Shown here one piece after another: positions 19,527-29,900 of a stretch of DNA of 48,212 nucleotides; position 1 is the first letter of the stretch, and every line of letters starts with the position of its first letter. Under the pieces are notes generated by a model, which was not told the origin of the DNA, searched no databases, and was given only the letters and a program-made list of their open reading frames with translations. A program made the translations under genes and the position numbers. Source of the stretch: Paludibacterium sp. (lineage in GTDB: Bacteria > Pseudomonadota > Gammaproteobacteria > Burkholderiales > Chromobacteriaceae); contig NZ_JAFAND010000073.1 of assembly GCF_019232825.1 (NCBI RefSeq), forward strand, positions 1-48,212. The letters are read 5' to 3'.

Positions 19527-21287
19527 ATGAGCAAAATCGTTGAATTGAAAGTCCCTGATATCGGCGGCCATAGCGGCGTCGATATCATTGAAATCTTCGT
19601 CAAGCCCGGCGATGCCATCGCCGTCGAGGACGCCCTGCTGACTTTGGAAACCGATAAGGCCACGATGGATGTGCCTGCCGCCGAGGCGGGCGTGATCAAG
19701 GAAGTGCTGGTTCAAGTCGGCGGCAAGGTGTCCGAGGGCGACGTCATCGCCCGGCTGGAGGTCGTCGACGCTGGCGGCGTGGCTTCGGCGCATACGCAAA
19801 CCGGCGAGACGCCGGTTGAGGCGCCGGTGGCGCAGACGCATAGCGGCAGTGCCGACATCGAATGCGACGTGCTGGTGTTGGGGGGCGGCCCTGGCGGTTA
19901 TTCCGCCGCCTTCCGCGCCGCCGACCTCGGCTTGAAGACGGTGGTGGTCGAGCGTTTCCCCACGCTCGGCGGCGTCTGTCTCAATGTCGGCTGCATCCCG
20001 TCCAAGGCGTTGTTGCACAATGCCGAACTGATGGACGAAGTGATGGAATTGGCGGCCAACGGCATCAAGTTCGCCAAACCGGAAATCGATATTGACGCCT
20101 TGCGCGGCTTCAAACAAAAGGTGGTCGGCAAGCTGACCGGCGGCCTGGCCGGCATGGCCAAGGCGCGCAAGGTCGAGATCGTGCGTGGTGTCGGCGCATT
20201 CGTCGACCCGTACCATCTGTCGGTCGCGCTGACCGACGGGCCGGGTAAGGCCGTCTCCGGCGAGAAGAAGGTCGTGCGCTTCAAGCAGGCGATCATCGCC
20301 GCCGGCTCGCGCGTGGTGAAATTGCCGTTCATTCCCGAAGATCCGCGCATCATCGATTCCACGGGCGCGCTGGAGCTCGCCGATGTGCCGCAGAAAATGC
20401 TGATTATCGGTGGCGGCATTATCGGCCTGGAAATGGGTACGGTGTATTCGTCGCTCGGTACCCGGCTCGATGTGGTCGAAATGATGGATGGCTTGATGCA
20501 GGGCGCGGACCGCGATCTGGTGCGCGTCTGGCAGAAGATGAACAGTCATCGTTTCGACAACGTCATGCTCAAGACCAAGACCGTGGCGGTCGAACCGCGC
20601 GAAGACGGCATCTGGGTCACCTTCGAGGGGGAAAACGCTCCCGCCGGGCCGCAACGTTACGACAAGGTGCTGGTGGCCGCCGGCCGCGCGCCCAACGGCA
20701 AGCTGATCGGCGCCGAAAACGCGGGCGTGATCGTGACCGAGCGCGGTTTCATCCCCGTCGATAAGCAGATGCGCACCAACGTGCCGCACATCTTCGCCAT
20801 CGGCGATCTGGTCGGCCAGCCGATGCTGGCGCACAAAGCCGTGCACGAAGCGCACGTTGCCGCTGAAGTCATTGCCGGTCACAAGGCCTTCTTCGACGCG
20901 CGCGTCATTCCGGGCGTGGCCTACACCAATCCGGAAGTGGCTTGGGTCGGTATGACCGAGGAAGAGGCCGGCAAGGAAGGCATCAAGATCGGCAAATCGG
21001 TGTTCCCGTGGGCCGCCTCCGGCCGCGCCATCGCCAACGGCCAGGAAGAGGGCTTTACCAAGCTGCTCTTCGACGCCGAGACGCATCGCATCATCGGCGG
21101 CGGGATCGTCGGCGCCCATGCCGGCGATATGATCGGCGAGATCTGCCTCGCCATCGAGATGGGCTGCGATCCGGAAGACATCGGCAAGACCATCCACCCG
21201 CACCCGACATTGGGGGAATCGATCGGCATGTCCGCCGAGGTCTTCGGCGGGGTCTGCACCGACCTGCCGCCGCAACGCAAGAAGTAA
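19527..21287 (+). CDS. lpdA: Dihydrolipoamide dehydrogenase (E3) with N-terminal lipoyl domain
   Basis: FAD-dependent E3, re-oxidising dihydrolipoamide with NAD+. The 586-residue protein begins with a full lipoyl domain (Lys44 in ETDKATMD) that closely resembles the one on aceF, then a linker (about 80-110), the FAD-binding VLVLGGGPGGYSAAFRAA, the redox disulfide Cys151-Cys156 in GGVCLNVGCIPSK, an NAD-binding fold (MLIIGGGIIGLEMGTVYSSL) and the interface domain with TIHPHPTLGESIG supplying the active-site His. E3 with its own lipoyl domain is known in neisserial and other betaproteobacterial complexes (for example P64k). It ends the operon. Confidence 0.97.
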   Translation: MSKIVELKVPDIGGHSGVDIIEIFVKPGDAIAVEDALLTLETDKATMDVPAAEAGVIKEVLVQVGGKVSEGDVIARLEVVDAGGVASAHTQTGETPVEAPVAQTHSGSADIECDVLVLGGGPGGYSAAFRAADLGLKTVVVERFPTLGGVCLNVGCIPSKALLHNAELMDEVMELAANGIKFAKPEIDIDALRGFKQKVVGKLTGGLAGMAKARKVEIVRGVGAFVDPYHLSVALTDGPGKAVSGEKKVVRFKQAIIAAGSRVVKLPFIPEDPRIIDSTGALELADVPQKMLIIGGGIIGLEMGTVYSSLGTRLDVVEMMDGLMQGADRDLVRVWQKMNSHRFDNVMLKTKTVAVEPREDGIWVTFEGENAPAGPQRYDKVLVAAGRAPNGKLIGAENAGVIVTERGFIPVDKQMRTNVPHIFAIGDLVGQPMLAHKAVHEAHVAAEVIAGHKAFFDARVIPGVAYTNPEVAWVGMTEEEAGKEGIKIGKSVFPWAASGRAIANGQEEGFTKLLFDAETHRIIGGGIVGAHAGDMIGEICLAIEMGCDPEDIGKTIHPHPTLGESIGMSAEVFGGVCTDLPPQRKK

Positions 21288-21293
21288 CGGCGT

Positions 21294-21327
21294 CTCAGAA
21301 CCCGCTGAGCCCATAACGGGTTCTGAG
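21294..21327 (+). terminator. Hairpin after lpdA
   Basis: Perfect 11-bp stem (21294-21304 with 21317-21327) around a 12-base loop, starting seven bases after the lpdA stop. It lacks a T-run (followed by GGTCCC), so it may be a weak terminator or 3'-end stabiliser. Confidence 0.55.
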
Positions 21328-21431
21328 GGTCCCTAACGCCCGGCTGGCTCGGCGCATGCCGTGTCAGCCGGGCTCTCCCCCTGCCCCAAGTCATGCTCGC
21401 CAGCCTGGCGCGCTTTGGCTACCATGTGCCC

Positions 21432-23186
21432 ATGACCTTTTCCTCCCTGTTCGCGCGCCTGGGCGGATTGCTGTTGTTCGGCCTGTCGTCCTACAGCTTG
21501 GCTGCGGATTACGCGGTGCGCTTCGATGCGCCCCCCGCGCTCGCCACGGTGTTGGGCGATCACCTGCCGCTGGCGACGGCGCGCCTCGAAGCACCGGTTT
21601 CCGATAGCGACCTGGAGGTTCTGGTGCGCTCGACGCCGGAAAGCGCGCGCAAGTTGTTGGAAACGGAAGGCTATTTCGACGCGCGCGTGCAGGTGCGTGA
21701 CGAAGGCGGCTCGCCGCGCCAGTTCCTGGTCCAGGTCGAACCCGGCATGCCGGTCACGATTGGCGCCGTCGACCTTCAGCTGAAGGGCCCGCTGGCAGAA
21801 GAATCCGATGTTGCCGCGCGCCGCCAGGCGATCATGGCGCAGTGGCCCTTGCCGGTCGGCGCCGTCTTTCGCCAGGCGAGTTGGGATGTGGCTAAGCGCC
21901 AGGCCCTGCAGGCCGTGGCGGCGGATCGATTTCCGTTGGCGCGGCTGGAGACGAGCCAAGCCGTGATCGATCCCGTGGACCACAATGCCCGGCTGACCGT
22001 CGTCATCGATAGCGGGCCATTGGTCCGTTTCGGCGCGCTGGAAATTCACGGCTTGAGCCGTTACCCCTTGTCCGTGGTGCAGAAGCTTGCCGATTTCAAG
22101 CCGGGCGACCCCTATCGGCTGCAGGTGCTGCAGGACTACCAGGCGGCGCTGGAACATAGCAATCAGTTCTCCGGCGCGGTGGTCAGTGCCGATCTGCAGC
22201 ATGTGGCGGCCGACAACACGGCGCCGGTGATCGTCGAGCTCTCCGAATTTCCCCTCAAGAAACTGGAGCTCGGTTTAACTTACGATACCGATGTCGGGCC
22301 CGGCGTGCGGGTCGGTTTCGATCACAACAATCTGTTCGGCACCGGGCTGACCGGTTCGTCGGTGCTGAGCTGGGATCAATCGCAGCAATCGCTCAATTTC
22401 GGTATTGCCTTGCCGCGCACCGCCGACGGCTACGTGCATACCGTCAATGCTGTCATCAAGCGCACCGACATTCAGAACTTGATTACCCAATCGGAGGAGA
22501 TCGGCGTGTGGCGCATTCACACGCTCGGCAGTGACGAGTGGCGCATCGGGCTGAATTTCGTACGCGAATCGCAACATGTGGTCGACGAGGACTCACAGGT
22601 CAACCGCGCGCTGTTGCCGAGCGTCGGTGTGACGCGACGCGCGGTCGATAATCCGTTGCACCCTCGCAGCGGTTATCTGATCGACGGCATGCTGTCCGGC
22701 ACGGTGGACAATGGGTTGTCCAGCACGAATTTCGTGCGGCTATACGCGCGCGCGGCGCAGTATTGGACACCGTTTTCCTCCGCGTTCGGCACCCTGATGG
22801 CGCGGTTGGAAGGGGGGCGGGTATGGGCGAGCAATGTGGCCGACGTGCCCAATTCGCAGCTGTTTCGCGCCGGCGGCACCAATAGCGTGCGGGGCTACGA
22901 CTATCAAAGCCTGGGCTTGCCCGGACCGAATGGCTCGGTGCTTGGTGGTGCCGTGCTGGTGACCGGGACGTTGGAATACCAGATTCCGGTTTATAAGGAC
23001 TGGGCGCTGGCGCTGTTCACCGACGCCGGCAACGCCGTGGCCGATTGGCAGAGTTTCAGTTTGAAACGCAGTTACGGGATTGGCGCGCGCTGGTATAGCC
23101 CGGTGGCGCCGCTGTCGTTTGATTTGGCCAAGCCTCAGGGGCAGGGCGGCGTGGCCTGGGGCATGAGCTTGGGGCTGGCTTTCTGA
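21432..23186 (+). CDS. tamA: Translocation and assembly module protein TamA
   Basis: Omp85-family outer-membrane protein that works with TamB in inserting some outer-membrane proteins and in lipid transport. A signal peptide (MTFSSLFARLGGLLLFGLSS, cleaved at SLA before ADYAVRF) is followed by POTRA domains (about 25-260: LETEGYFDARVQV, VRFGALEIHGLSRYPLSVVQ) and a 16-strand-type barrel carrying the conserved NSVRGYDYQSLG in the strand-6 loop region, ending in the terminal Phe (GMSLGLAF). ATG 21432 was chosen because it gives the signal peptide; the frame reaches back to 21393. The stop overlaps the tamB start (TGATG), so translation is coupled. Confidence 0.94.
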   Translation: MTFSSLFARLGGLLLFGLSSYSLAADYAVRFDAPPALATVLGDHLPLATARLEAPVSDSDLEVLVRSTPESARKLLETEGYFDARVQVRDEGGSPRQFLVQVEPGMPVTIGAVDLQLKGPLAEESDVAARRQAIMAQWPLPVGAVFRQASWDVAKRQALQAVAADRFPLARLETSQAVIDPVDHNARLTVVIDSGPLVRFGALEIHGLSRYPLSVVQKLADFKPGDPYRLQVLQDYQAALEHSNQFSGAVVSADLQHVAADNTAPVIVELSEFPLKKLELGLTYDTDVGPGVRVGFDHNNLFGTGLTGSSVLSWDQSQQSLNFGIALPRTADGYVHTVNAVIKRTDIQNLITQSEEIGVWRIHTLGSDEWRIGLNFVRESQHVVDEDSQVNRALLPSVGVTRRAVDNPLHPRSGYLIDGMLSGTVDNGLSSTNFVRLYARAAQYWTPFSSAFGTLMARLEGGRVWASNVADVPNSQLFRAGGTNSVRGYDYQSLGLPGPNGSVLGGAVLVTGTLEYQIPVYKDWALALFTDAGNAVADWQSFSLKRSYGIGARWYSPVAPLSFDLAKPQGQGGVAWGMSLGLAF

Positions 23187-26100
23187 TGGCGGCGCATCCT
23201 TCCTCCCCTCCCCCTGTTACACCGGCGCGGCGCGGCCTGCGCCGCGCCTGGCTCCTTGGGCTCTTGCCGGCATGTTTGGCGCTTGTATTCGCCCTGGCTA
23301 CTTGGCTGACAGCCAGCGAAAGCGGTTTTTCCCGGCTGTGGCAAGGCATTGCCTGGCTATCCGGGGGCGAGCTGCGTGTGGCAAGGGTCAGCGGCACGTT
23401 GTGGCAGGGGTTCCAGCTCGACGAGATCGAATTTCAGAACGCCGATGGACGGCTCTTCATCGATCGGCTCGACTTGGACTGGCAGCCCGCGCGGTTGTGG
23501 CATCGCCAACTGGCGATACGGCACCTGGCCATTGGTCTTACGCGTTATGCGCCGAATCCGGCGGCTCCGGCGTCGCCTTGGCCGCAGTTGCCAACCAGTC
23601 TGTCGCTGCCGCTCGACGTCGACATCGCCAGCCTGCAGCTGGCCGGCTTGAGCGTTGAACCCGGCGGCGTGGCGCTTTACGACGTACAAGGGCGCTATCG
23701 CTATGCGCTGGGACATCATCATCTGTCATTGACGCAACTTAGAATACCGCAGGGTAGTTTGAGCGGTCAGTTCACCCTGGCCGACAGCGCGCCGTTTGCG
23801 CTGAGCGGGCGGCTCGCCGGCACGGCGGAAGCCGGCAGCAGCGAGCTCGGCTTCGAGGGGGACCTGCAACAGCTGATCGTGCGTGGCAAAGTGCGTGCGC
23901 ATCCGGTGGAGGTGGATCTGTCCGGCCGCTTCTCCCCCTTCGCCGACCAGCCTTTCGAGCGGATTCGGCAGCTCGACTTGCGCACCCAGAACGTCGATCC
24001 GCACGAAATCAGCACCGCGTGGCCGAGCGCGGCGCTCGACGTCTCTGCGCATATCGAGCCCGACGCCGCGGGCATTGTCCGTGGTCAGTTCAATCTGACC
24101 AATCGTCAGAACGGGCCGGTGAGCAGCGGCCGGTTGCCGCTGTCGGCGGCGCAGGGCGCCTTCCGGCTGGATCAGGGCATTCTGCGCATTGGTCTGCTCG
24201 ATGTCGCGTTGGCGAGTGGCCGCCTGCAAGTGGATGGTCTGTTGCGCAAAGGCGGCGTGGCGCTCAATGCGCGGCTGTCGGGGATCGATCCCCACGCGCT
24301 CCACGCGGCGGCGCCGCGTGATGTGATCAACGGCAGCGCCACATTGGCCGGCACCAGCGAAAAATTGCTGCTGCGTGCCGGGCTCAGCGGGCAGCATGCG
24401 ATGCTGCAGGCCGATGCTGCCTGGTTGCAGCCCGCGGGCCAGCCCTGGCAACTGCGATTGGACCAAGGAACCCTGCACTCGGGGGGGGGCACGCTGGCGC
24501 TGCAGGGAACGTTCGACGCCGACCGGCGCTTTGCCCTGAGCGGCGTTTTGCGTCATGGCGACCCGCGCGCGCTGTTCGCGCGCTGGCCTCAGGGCGATCT
24601 CAACGGCAATCTGCGCGCCAGTGGGCGCGCCGAGGCGCCGTTAACCGCCGAGCTCGCGCTCGATATGTCGCCAAGCCGCTTGGACGGCGCACCGGTGGGC
24701 GGGCTGGCACGGCTTTCGCTGGATGGACGCCGGCTGCGGAAGATCGCGGTGGATTTGAACCTCGCCGGCAATACGGTCCAAGGGCGCGGAGCCTGGGGCG
24801 CGCCCGGCGACCGGCTCTCCGCCCGCATCGACGCGCCCGTGCTCGCGCGCATCGGTTTCGGTCTGGCCGGCAGCGCCCAGGGCCAGATCGATCTGGCGGG
24901 CACGCCCGCCGCGCCTCAGGTCAGTCTCAATCTCAATCTGCGCCAATTGCGGGTGCCTGGCTTGATGACGGCACAGTCGCTCACGCTCAATGGCATGTTG
25001 CAGGACGGCGGCGCGGGTGTCTTCCGTCTGAATGCCGCGGCGGAACATGTTAGTGGCGCCGCCTGGCGCGTCGATAGCATGCGCGTGGCGGCGGAGGGTA
25101 CCCGGGTTAGGCACCGCATCGCCGGCGAGGCGCAACTTGCGTTGTCCGGGCAGCCCTTTCAGGCCTCGTGGCAAGCAGAGGGCGGCATGCCGGCCAATCA
25201 GGCCGGCTGGCGCGGCACGGTGCAGGCTCTGCGGCTTGCCGGCCGGCCGGATTTGACCCTGCTCGCGCCGCTTGCCGTGGCGATCGGGCCCGATGGTGTG
25301 ACGCTGGGCGCGGGCCGCCTGCGTCTGGCCGGCGCGGAAGTGGCATTCGACCGGCTGACGCGGCTCGCCGATGGCCGCCTGACCAGCCGCGGCCGCATCG
25401 ATGGGTTGGCGCTGTCCGAACTGCAACCTTGGCTGGATCTTCCCGCCGTTCGCGGGCTGGTCGTCGGCGGCAGCTGGGATGTGGGCGCGGAGGGACGCGG
25501 ACAGCTGATGCTGGCGCGGCAAGGCGGCGATCTGGCGTTGCCGGGCGATAGCCAGTCGCTGCCCTTGGCATTGAACCAGGCACGGATACAGCTGGATTGG
25601 CGTGGCGAGCATACCGCGCTGGAGGCCGAGCTCACCGCCGGCATTGGCCGGCTGCGGCTCGCCGGCACGCTGGCGGCCAGCCCCTGGCGCATTCGGGCCA
25701 CCACGCCGCTTGCGGCGCAACTGCAACTGGATTTGCCGCAGCTTTCGGCATTGTCGGCTTTGTCCGATACCGCGGAAACCGGCGGCGCGCTGAATGCCGA
25801 CCTGGCGTTGTCGGGGCCGCTCAGCAACCCGCAGGCGCGCGGGCGCATTCAGGGCCACGACCTGTTGCTGCGCGACCGCCGCACCGGCTTGCGGCTGGCG
25901 GGTGGCACCTTGGCGGCTCGGCTGGATGGTCAGACTGTGTGGTTGGATCAATTGCGTTTTGTTTCCGGGCAAGGCGATGCCTCGGCCAGCGGGCAATTGC
26001 GCTTGAGTGGCGGCAGCGGCGCCTCGCTGCGGCCGGAAGCGGCGGTGCGAGTGGAAATCCGCCAGTTCAGCGTCTTCGATCGGCCTGATCGCCATTTGGT

Positions 26101-26980
26101 GGTGAGCGGCCATGCGGCGCTCACCGTCAACGACAAGCTGATCGCGCTGTCCGGGCGCGTGCGCGCCGACCAGGGGCGGCTGTCGCTGCCCAAGGTGGGA
26201 ACGCCGGCCTTGTCGGACGATGTGATGGTCATGGGGCGGCCGGCGCCTTCCTCGGCGTTGGCGCAATTGCCGGTTGCCGTCGACTTGATACTGGATCTGG
26301 GCGACCATTTCGTTTTCCTCGGTCCAGGGCTCGACGTCGCGCTTTCCGGGCAAGTGCAGGTCAGCGCGCATCAGGGCATGGCACCATCGGCGCGCGGCCA
26401 GGTGAACGTGGTCAAGGGCAGCTACAAAGCTTATGGGCAGGAACTGGAAATCGACACCGGCACCATTACTTTCGTCGGTCCGCTGGATAATCCCAATTTG
26501 AACATCCGAGCCCGGCGGCATCTGTCTCCTGTCGGCGCTGGCGTCGAGGTGCTCGGGTCGGTCGCACAGCCGCGTCTGCAACTGATTGCCGATGAGAGCA
26601 TGACCGAGCGCGACAAGCTGTCCTGGCTGCTGCTTGGCCACGCCGCCGATGACAATGCGCAGGACAGCAATTTCCTGGCGCTGGCGGCGAGCCAGTTTGC
26701 CGCCGGCAGTCTCAACGACAAAGTGGGCTTATTCGACGATCTGGGCTTGACGCGCAAGGAAAGCAAAACCTTGCTCAATGGCACGGTGAGCCCGGCCGAA
26801 CAGGTACTGACCGTCGGCAAGCAGCTCAGCCGTACTTTCTATCTCGGCTATGAATATGGACTGACCAGCTCGCAGCAGGCGCTCAAGCTGATGTATCAGC
26901 TCAGCAGCAAATGGTCGCTGCTGCTGCGGGTCGGCAATAACGCCTCGGCCGAGTCGCGCTATACCCTACGCTTCGATTGA
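23186..26980 (+). CDS. tamB: Translocation and assembly module protein TamB
   Basis: Very long periplasm-spanning AsmA-like protein anchored in the inner membrane and contacting TamA. The 1264-residue chain has one N-terminal membrane anchor (about 19-42, WLLGLLPACLALVFALATWL), then a very long beta-rich stretch of short repeated strands that builds the hydrophobic groove, and the C-terminal DUF490/TamB domain from about residue 900 (DTGTITFVGPLDNPNLNIRA, ESMTERDKLSWLLLGHA, GKQLSRTFYLGYEYGL), ending YTLRFD. Length and layout are normal. Its start overlaps the tamA stop by one base. The 3' end overlaps the convergent GGDEF-EAL gene by 15 bases. Confidence 0.95.
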   Translation: MAAHPSSPPPVTPARRGLRRAWLLGLLPACLALVFALATWLTASESGFSRLWQGIAWLSGGELRVARVSGTLWQGFQLDEIEFQNADGRLFIDRLDLDWQPARLWHRQLAIRHLAIGLTRYAPNPAAPASPWPQLPTSLSLPLDVDIASLQLAGLSVEPGGVALYDVQGRYRYALGHHHLSLTQLRIPQGSLSGQFTLADSAPFALSGRLAGTAEAGSSELGFEGDLQQLIVRGKVRAHPVEVDLSGRFSPFADQPFERIRQLDLRTQNVDPHEISTAWPSAALDVSAHIEPDAAGIVRGQFNLTNRQNGPVSSGRLPLSAAQGAFRLDQGILRIGLLDVALASGRLQVDGLLRKGGVALNARLSGIDPHALHAAAPRDVINGSATLAGTSEKLLLRAGLSGQHAMLQADAAWLQPAGQPWQLRLDQGTLHSGGGTLALQGTFDADRRFALSGVLRHGDPRALFARWPQGDLNGNLRASGRAEAPLTAELALDMSPSRLDGAPVGGLARLSLDGRRLRKIAVDLNLAGNTVQGRGAWGAPGDRLSARIDAPVLARIGFGLAGSAQGQIDLAGTPAAPQVSLNLNLRQLRVPGLMTAQSLTLNGMLQDGGAGVFRLNAAAEHVSGAAWRVDSMRVAAEGTRVRHRIAGEAQLALSGQPFQASWQAEGGMPANQAGWRGTVQALRLAGRPDLTLLAPLAVAIGPDGVTLGAGRLRLAGAEVAFDRLTRLADGRLTSRGRIDGLALSELQPWLDLPAVRGLVVGGSWDVGAEGRGQLMLARQGGDLALPGDSQSLPLALNQARIQLDWRGEHTALEAELTAGIGRLRLAGTLAASPWRIRATTPLAAQLQLDLPQLSALSALSDTAETGGALNADLALSGPLSNPQARGRIQGHDLLLRDRRTGLRLAGGTLAARLDGQTVWLDQLRFVSGQGDASASGQLRLSGGSGASLRPEAAVRVEIRQFSVFDRPDRHLVVSGHAALTVNDKLIALSGRVRADQGRLSLPKVGTPALSDDVMVMGRPAPSSALAQLPVAVDLILDLGDHFVFLGPGLDVALSGQVQVSAHQGMAPSARGQVNVVKGSYKAYGQELEIDTGTITFVGPLDNPNLNIRARRHLSPVGAGVEVLGSVAQPRLQLIADESMTERDKLSWLLLGHAADDNAQDSNFLALAASQFAAGSLNDKVGLFDDLGLTRKESKTLLNGTVSPAEQVLTVGKQLSRTFYLGYEYGLTSSQQALKLMYQLSSKWSLLLRVGNNASAESRYTLRFD

Positions 26981-29900
26981 CGGCGCCGTGGTCCCTCTGG
27001 TCCAAAGACGCGCCATGCTGCGCGCCGATTGCGGCGCGCCGGCGAGAAAACCCTGGAAGCCGCCACAGCCCATGCGCGACAAGAATAGCCGCTGTGCTTC
27101 CGTCTCCACGCCCTGTGCCAGCGTGGGGATGCCGAGCGCGTGCGCCAGATGGATGATGGCCGACACGATCGATGCGTGCTCGCTATCGTCTGGCAAACCG
27201 GCGACGAAGGTGCGGTCGATTTTGATCATTGCCGGCGCGAATCGCTTCAGGTGCGCCGGGCTGGAATAGCCGATGCCGAAGTTGTCGATCGACAGGCCGA
27301 CGCCAAGCAGGCGAATGCGGTCAAGCACTTTGATGGCGCTGGCCGGGTTGGTCATCAGCGCGTCCTCGTTCACATCGAGCAGCAGCATGCTGCCGGGCAG
27401 CCGGTATTTGGCCAGCGCGGCGCGCATCGTCTCCACGAGATGCGGACGCGCCAGCTCGCCGGCTGAAATATTGATCATGACCGGCAACACAGACGCGCCT
27501 TCCTGTTGCCAGGCGGCGATGTCCGCGCAGGCGCGCTCCAGCACCAGCGCGCTGATCGACTCGATCAAGCCGGTTTCCTCCGCAACCGGGATGATGCGCT
27601 CCGGCGCGACGACGCCGATTTCCGCATGTTGCCAGCGCAATAGCGCCTCGCAGCCGAGAAGCGTCTGGCCATCCATGGCGAACAGGGGTTGATAGGCGAG
27701 GTCGAGCTGGTTCCGCGCCAACGCTTCGCGTAGCCGCGATTCCAGCAGCAGCCGCTCGTTGAAGTGGCTGTTCATCTGGCTGGAATAGAAGCGGAACAGG
27801 TTGCGGCCGCTCGCTTTGGCGTGATACAGCGCCAGGTCCGCGCACATCATCAGGCCTTGGATATCGCGGCCGTCCTGGGGGAATAGGCTGATACCGATAC
27901 TGGCCGAGCAATGCACGGCATTGTCCATGAGCATGAAGGGCTGAGCCAGCGCGGCCAGGACGCGCTCTGCCACTTGCGCGGCTTCCTCGTGGCGGGCGAT
28001 CCGGGGCAAGACCAGAATGAATTCATCGCCGCCGCTACGGCCCAGGCTATCGACGTCGCGCAGTATCTGCGACAGCCGCTTCGCCGTCTCCTTGAGCAGC
28101 GCGTCCCCGATCGCGTGGCCAAGCGTGTCGTTGACGTGCTGGAAATGGTCGAGGTCGATGAACAGGACCGCGAGCTCGCTGCCCTCGGAGTGCGCCGCGG
28201 CGATGGCCGCCTGCAAACGGTCATGGATCCGCGCGCGGTTGGGCAAATCGGTCAGCGGGTCATATTCCGTCATATAGCGGACTTGCGCCTCTTGGCGCTT
28301 GCGCTCGGTCATGTCGGTGAACAGCGCGATATAGTGGCTGACTTTGCCTCGTTCATCGGTCAGTACGCTGATGGTCAGCCATTCCGGGAAGACTTCGCCG
28401 TTTTTGCGACGATTCCAGATTTCGCCGGACCATTTGCCATGCTCGCGCAGCAATTGCCACATTTCGTCGTAGAACTGACGCGAATGACAGCCCGAGGCCA
28501 GGATCGACGGCGTCAGGCCGAGGATTTCCGCTTCGCTGTAGCCGGTGCTGGTTTCAAACGCGTGGTTGACCTTGAGAATGCGGTTTTGACTGTTGGCGAT
28601 CAAAATCGCTTCGGTGCTGGTCTCGAACACCCTGGCCGCGAGGCGAAGCGTGTCTTCATCGCGCTTTCGCGCGGTGATGTCGTGGGCAGTGACCGAACGG
28701 TAGCGCTCACCCTCGTAGACGATCTCGTTGAGCGTGACTTCGTAGGCGCGTGCCTGGGACGACGCTGGCAACATCACCAAATAGGTTTGCGGCAGCGGAC
28801 CTTCCGGCGCGCGAAATAGTGCTTCCAGCCGCTTCGCGCGCTGATTCGGCTCGTCGCCGAGGGTTAGGCGCGCCGCCTCGTTCTGATAGGCCAAGCGCGC
28901 GTGCTGGTCCATCAGGCAGACCACCTGCGACGCATTGTCCATCATGAAGCGTGACAGCAGCAGTTCGCGCGAGCGCTCGCGCAACTCGTGATGGCTCGCC
29001 CATAGGTCGCGCCGATATCGCGCGAATAGCGTGTTCATCCAACGGGCGAAGATCCAAGAGAATAGGCTTGCGACCACCAGCGCCGACAGCGTCATCAGCA
29101 AGGTGGCGTGCACGCGCTGCCTCAAGGTGTCCCGCAGCTCCTGGTCCGCCGCCAGGTCGCGGTCGATCTGTGCCTGGATCGGCAGCACTGTGACCAGCGT
29201 CCAGCCCCAGTCCGGCAATTTGCGCGCATAGGCGAGCGCGTGTTTTCCTTCGTACAGACAGGGCAGGAAGTTGCCGTTCGGGCTTTGCGCCATCAGGGTC
29301 GCCACCAGCGACCGATATTGCGGTGGCAGTGACAGAAAATGCTGACCCACGCGGCTCGGTTCGGGCGGGAATAGCCGTAATAAGCCGTTTTGGTCGATGA
29401 CGACGTAGTTGTCTCGCTGCGTCGATTGCAGCGCATCGAGCAGTTCAAGCCCCTGTTGCTGCAACGTATTGTCAGCGTGCGCCACATATTCTCCGCCGCC
29501 GATCAGCCATCCCAACGGCGCGAAGCGTCGCACGTAGGCGATCTTGTCATGCATGACGCTGTGGCCCGGTTCCGGCCAGCGATAGTAGAGAAAGCCGGCG
29601 CCATCGGCGCTTTGTGCCGCGTTGAGCAACGCGCGCACCACATGCCGCCCGGCATCGTCCGTCAGCGACAGCGAGACGGCGGGGGAGGACTGGCGTACAT
29701 CCGGGTGCAATAGGACGCGGCCGTCGAGGCCCAGCACGAAGAAGTAGCCGTCCCCGTCATGAAAGCGCAGCGGCCCCAGCGTCGAGAGAATTTGGCGCCC
29801 GATCATGGCGGGGGATTGACTGCCCTGCTCGCGCTGCCAAGTCGATTGCGCGATCAGCCAAGCCTGGTCGGTCTGTTCGCGGATATGGCGCTTGAGCGTT

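Noticed and set aside
15345-21314. Very long minus-strand reading frames (826, 551 and 629 codons) opposite aceE, aceF and lpdA
   Set aside because: They are antisense shadows of GC-rich, well-conserved genes; translations are His/Arg/Gln-rich and match no family.
24641-26641. 666-codon minus-strand frame opposite tamB
   Set aside because: Shadow of tamB in GC-rich DNA, with low-complexity Arg/Gln/Ala composition and no start signals.
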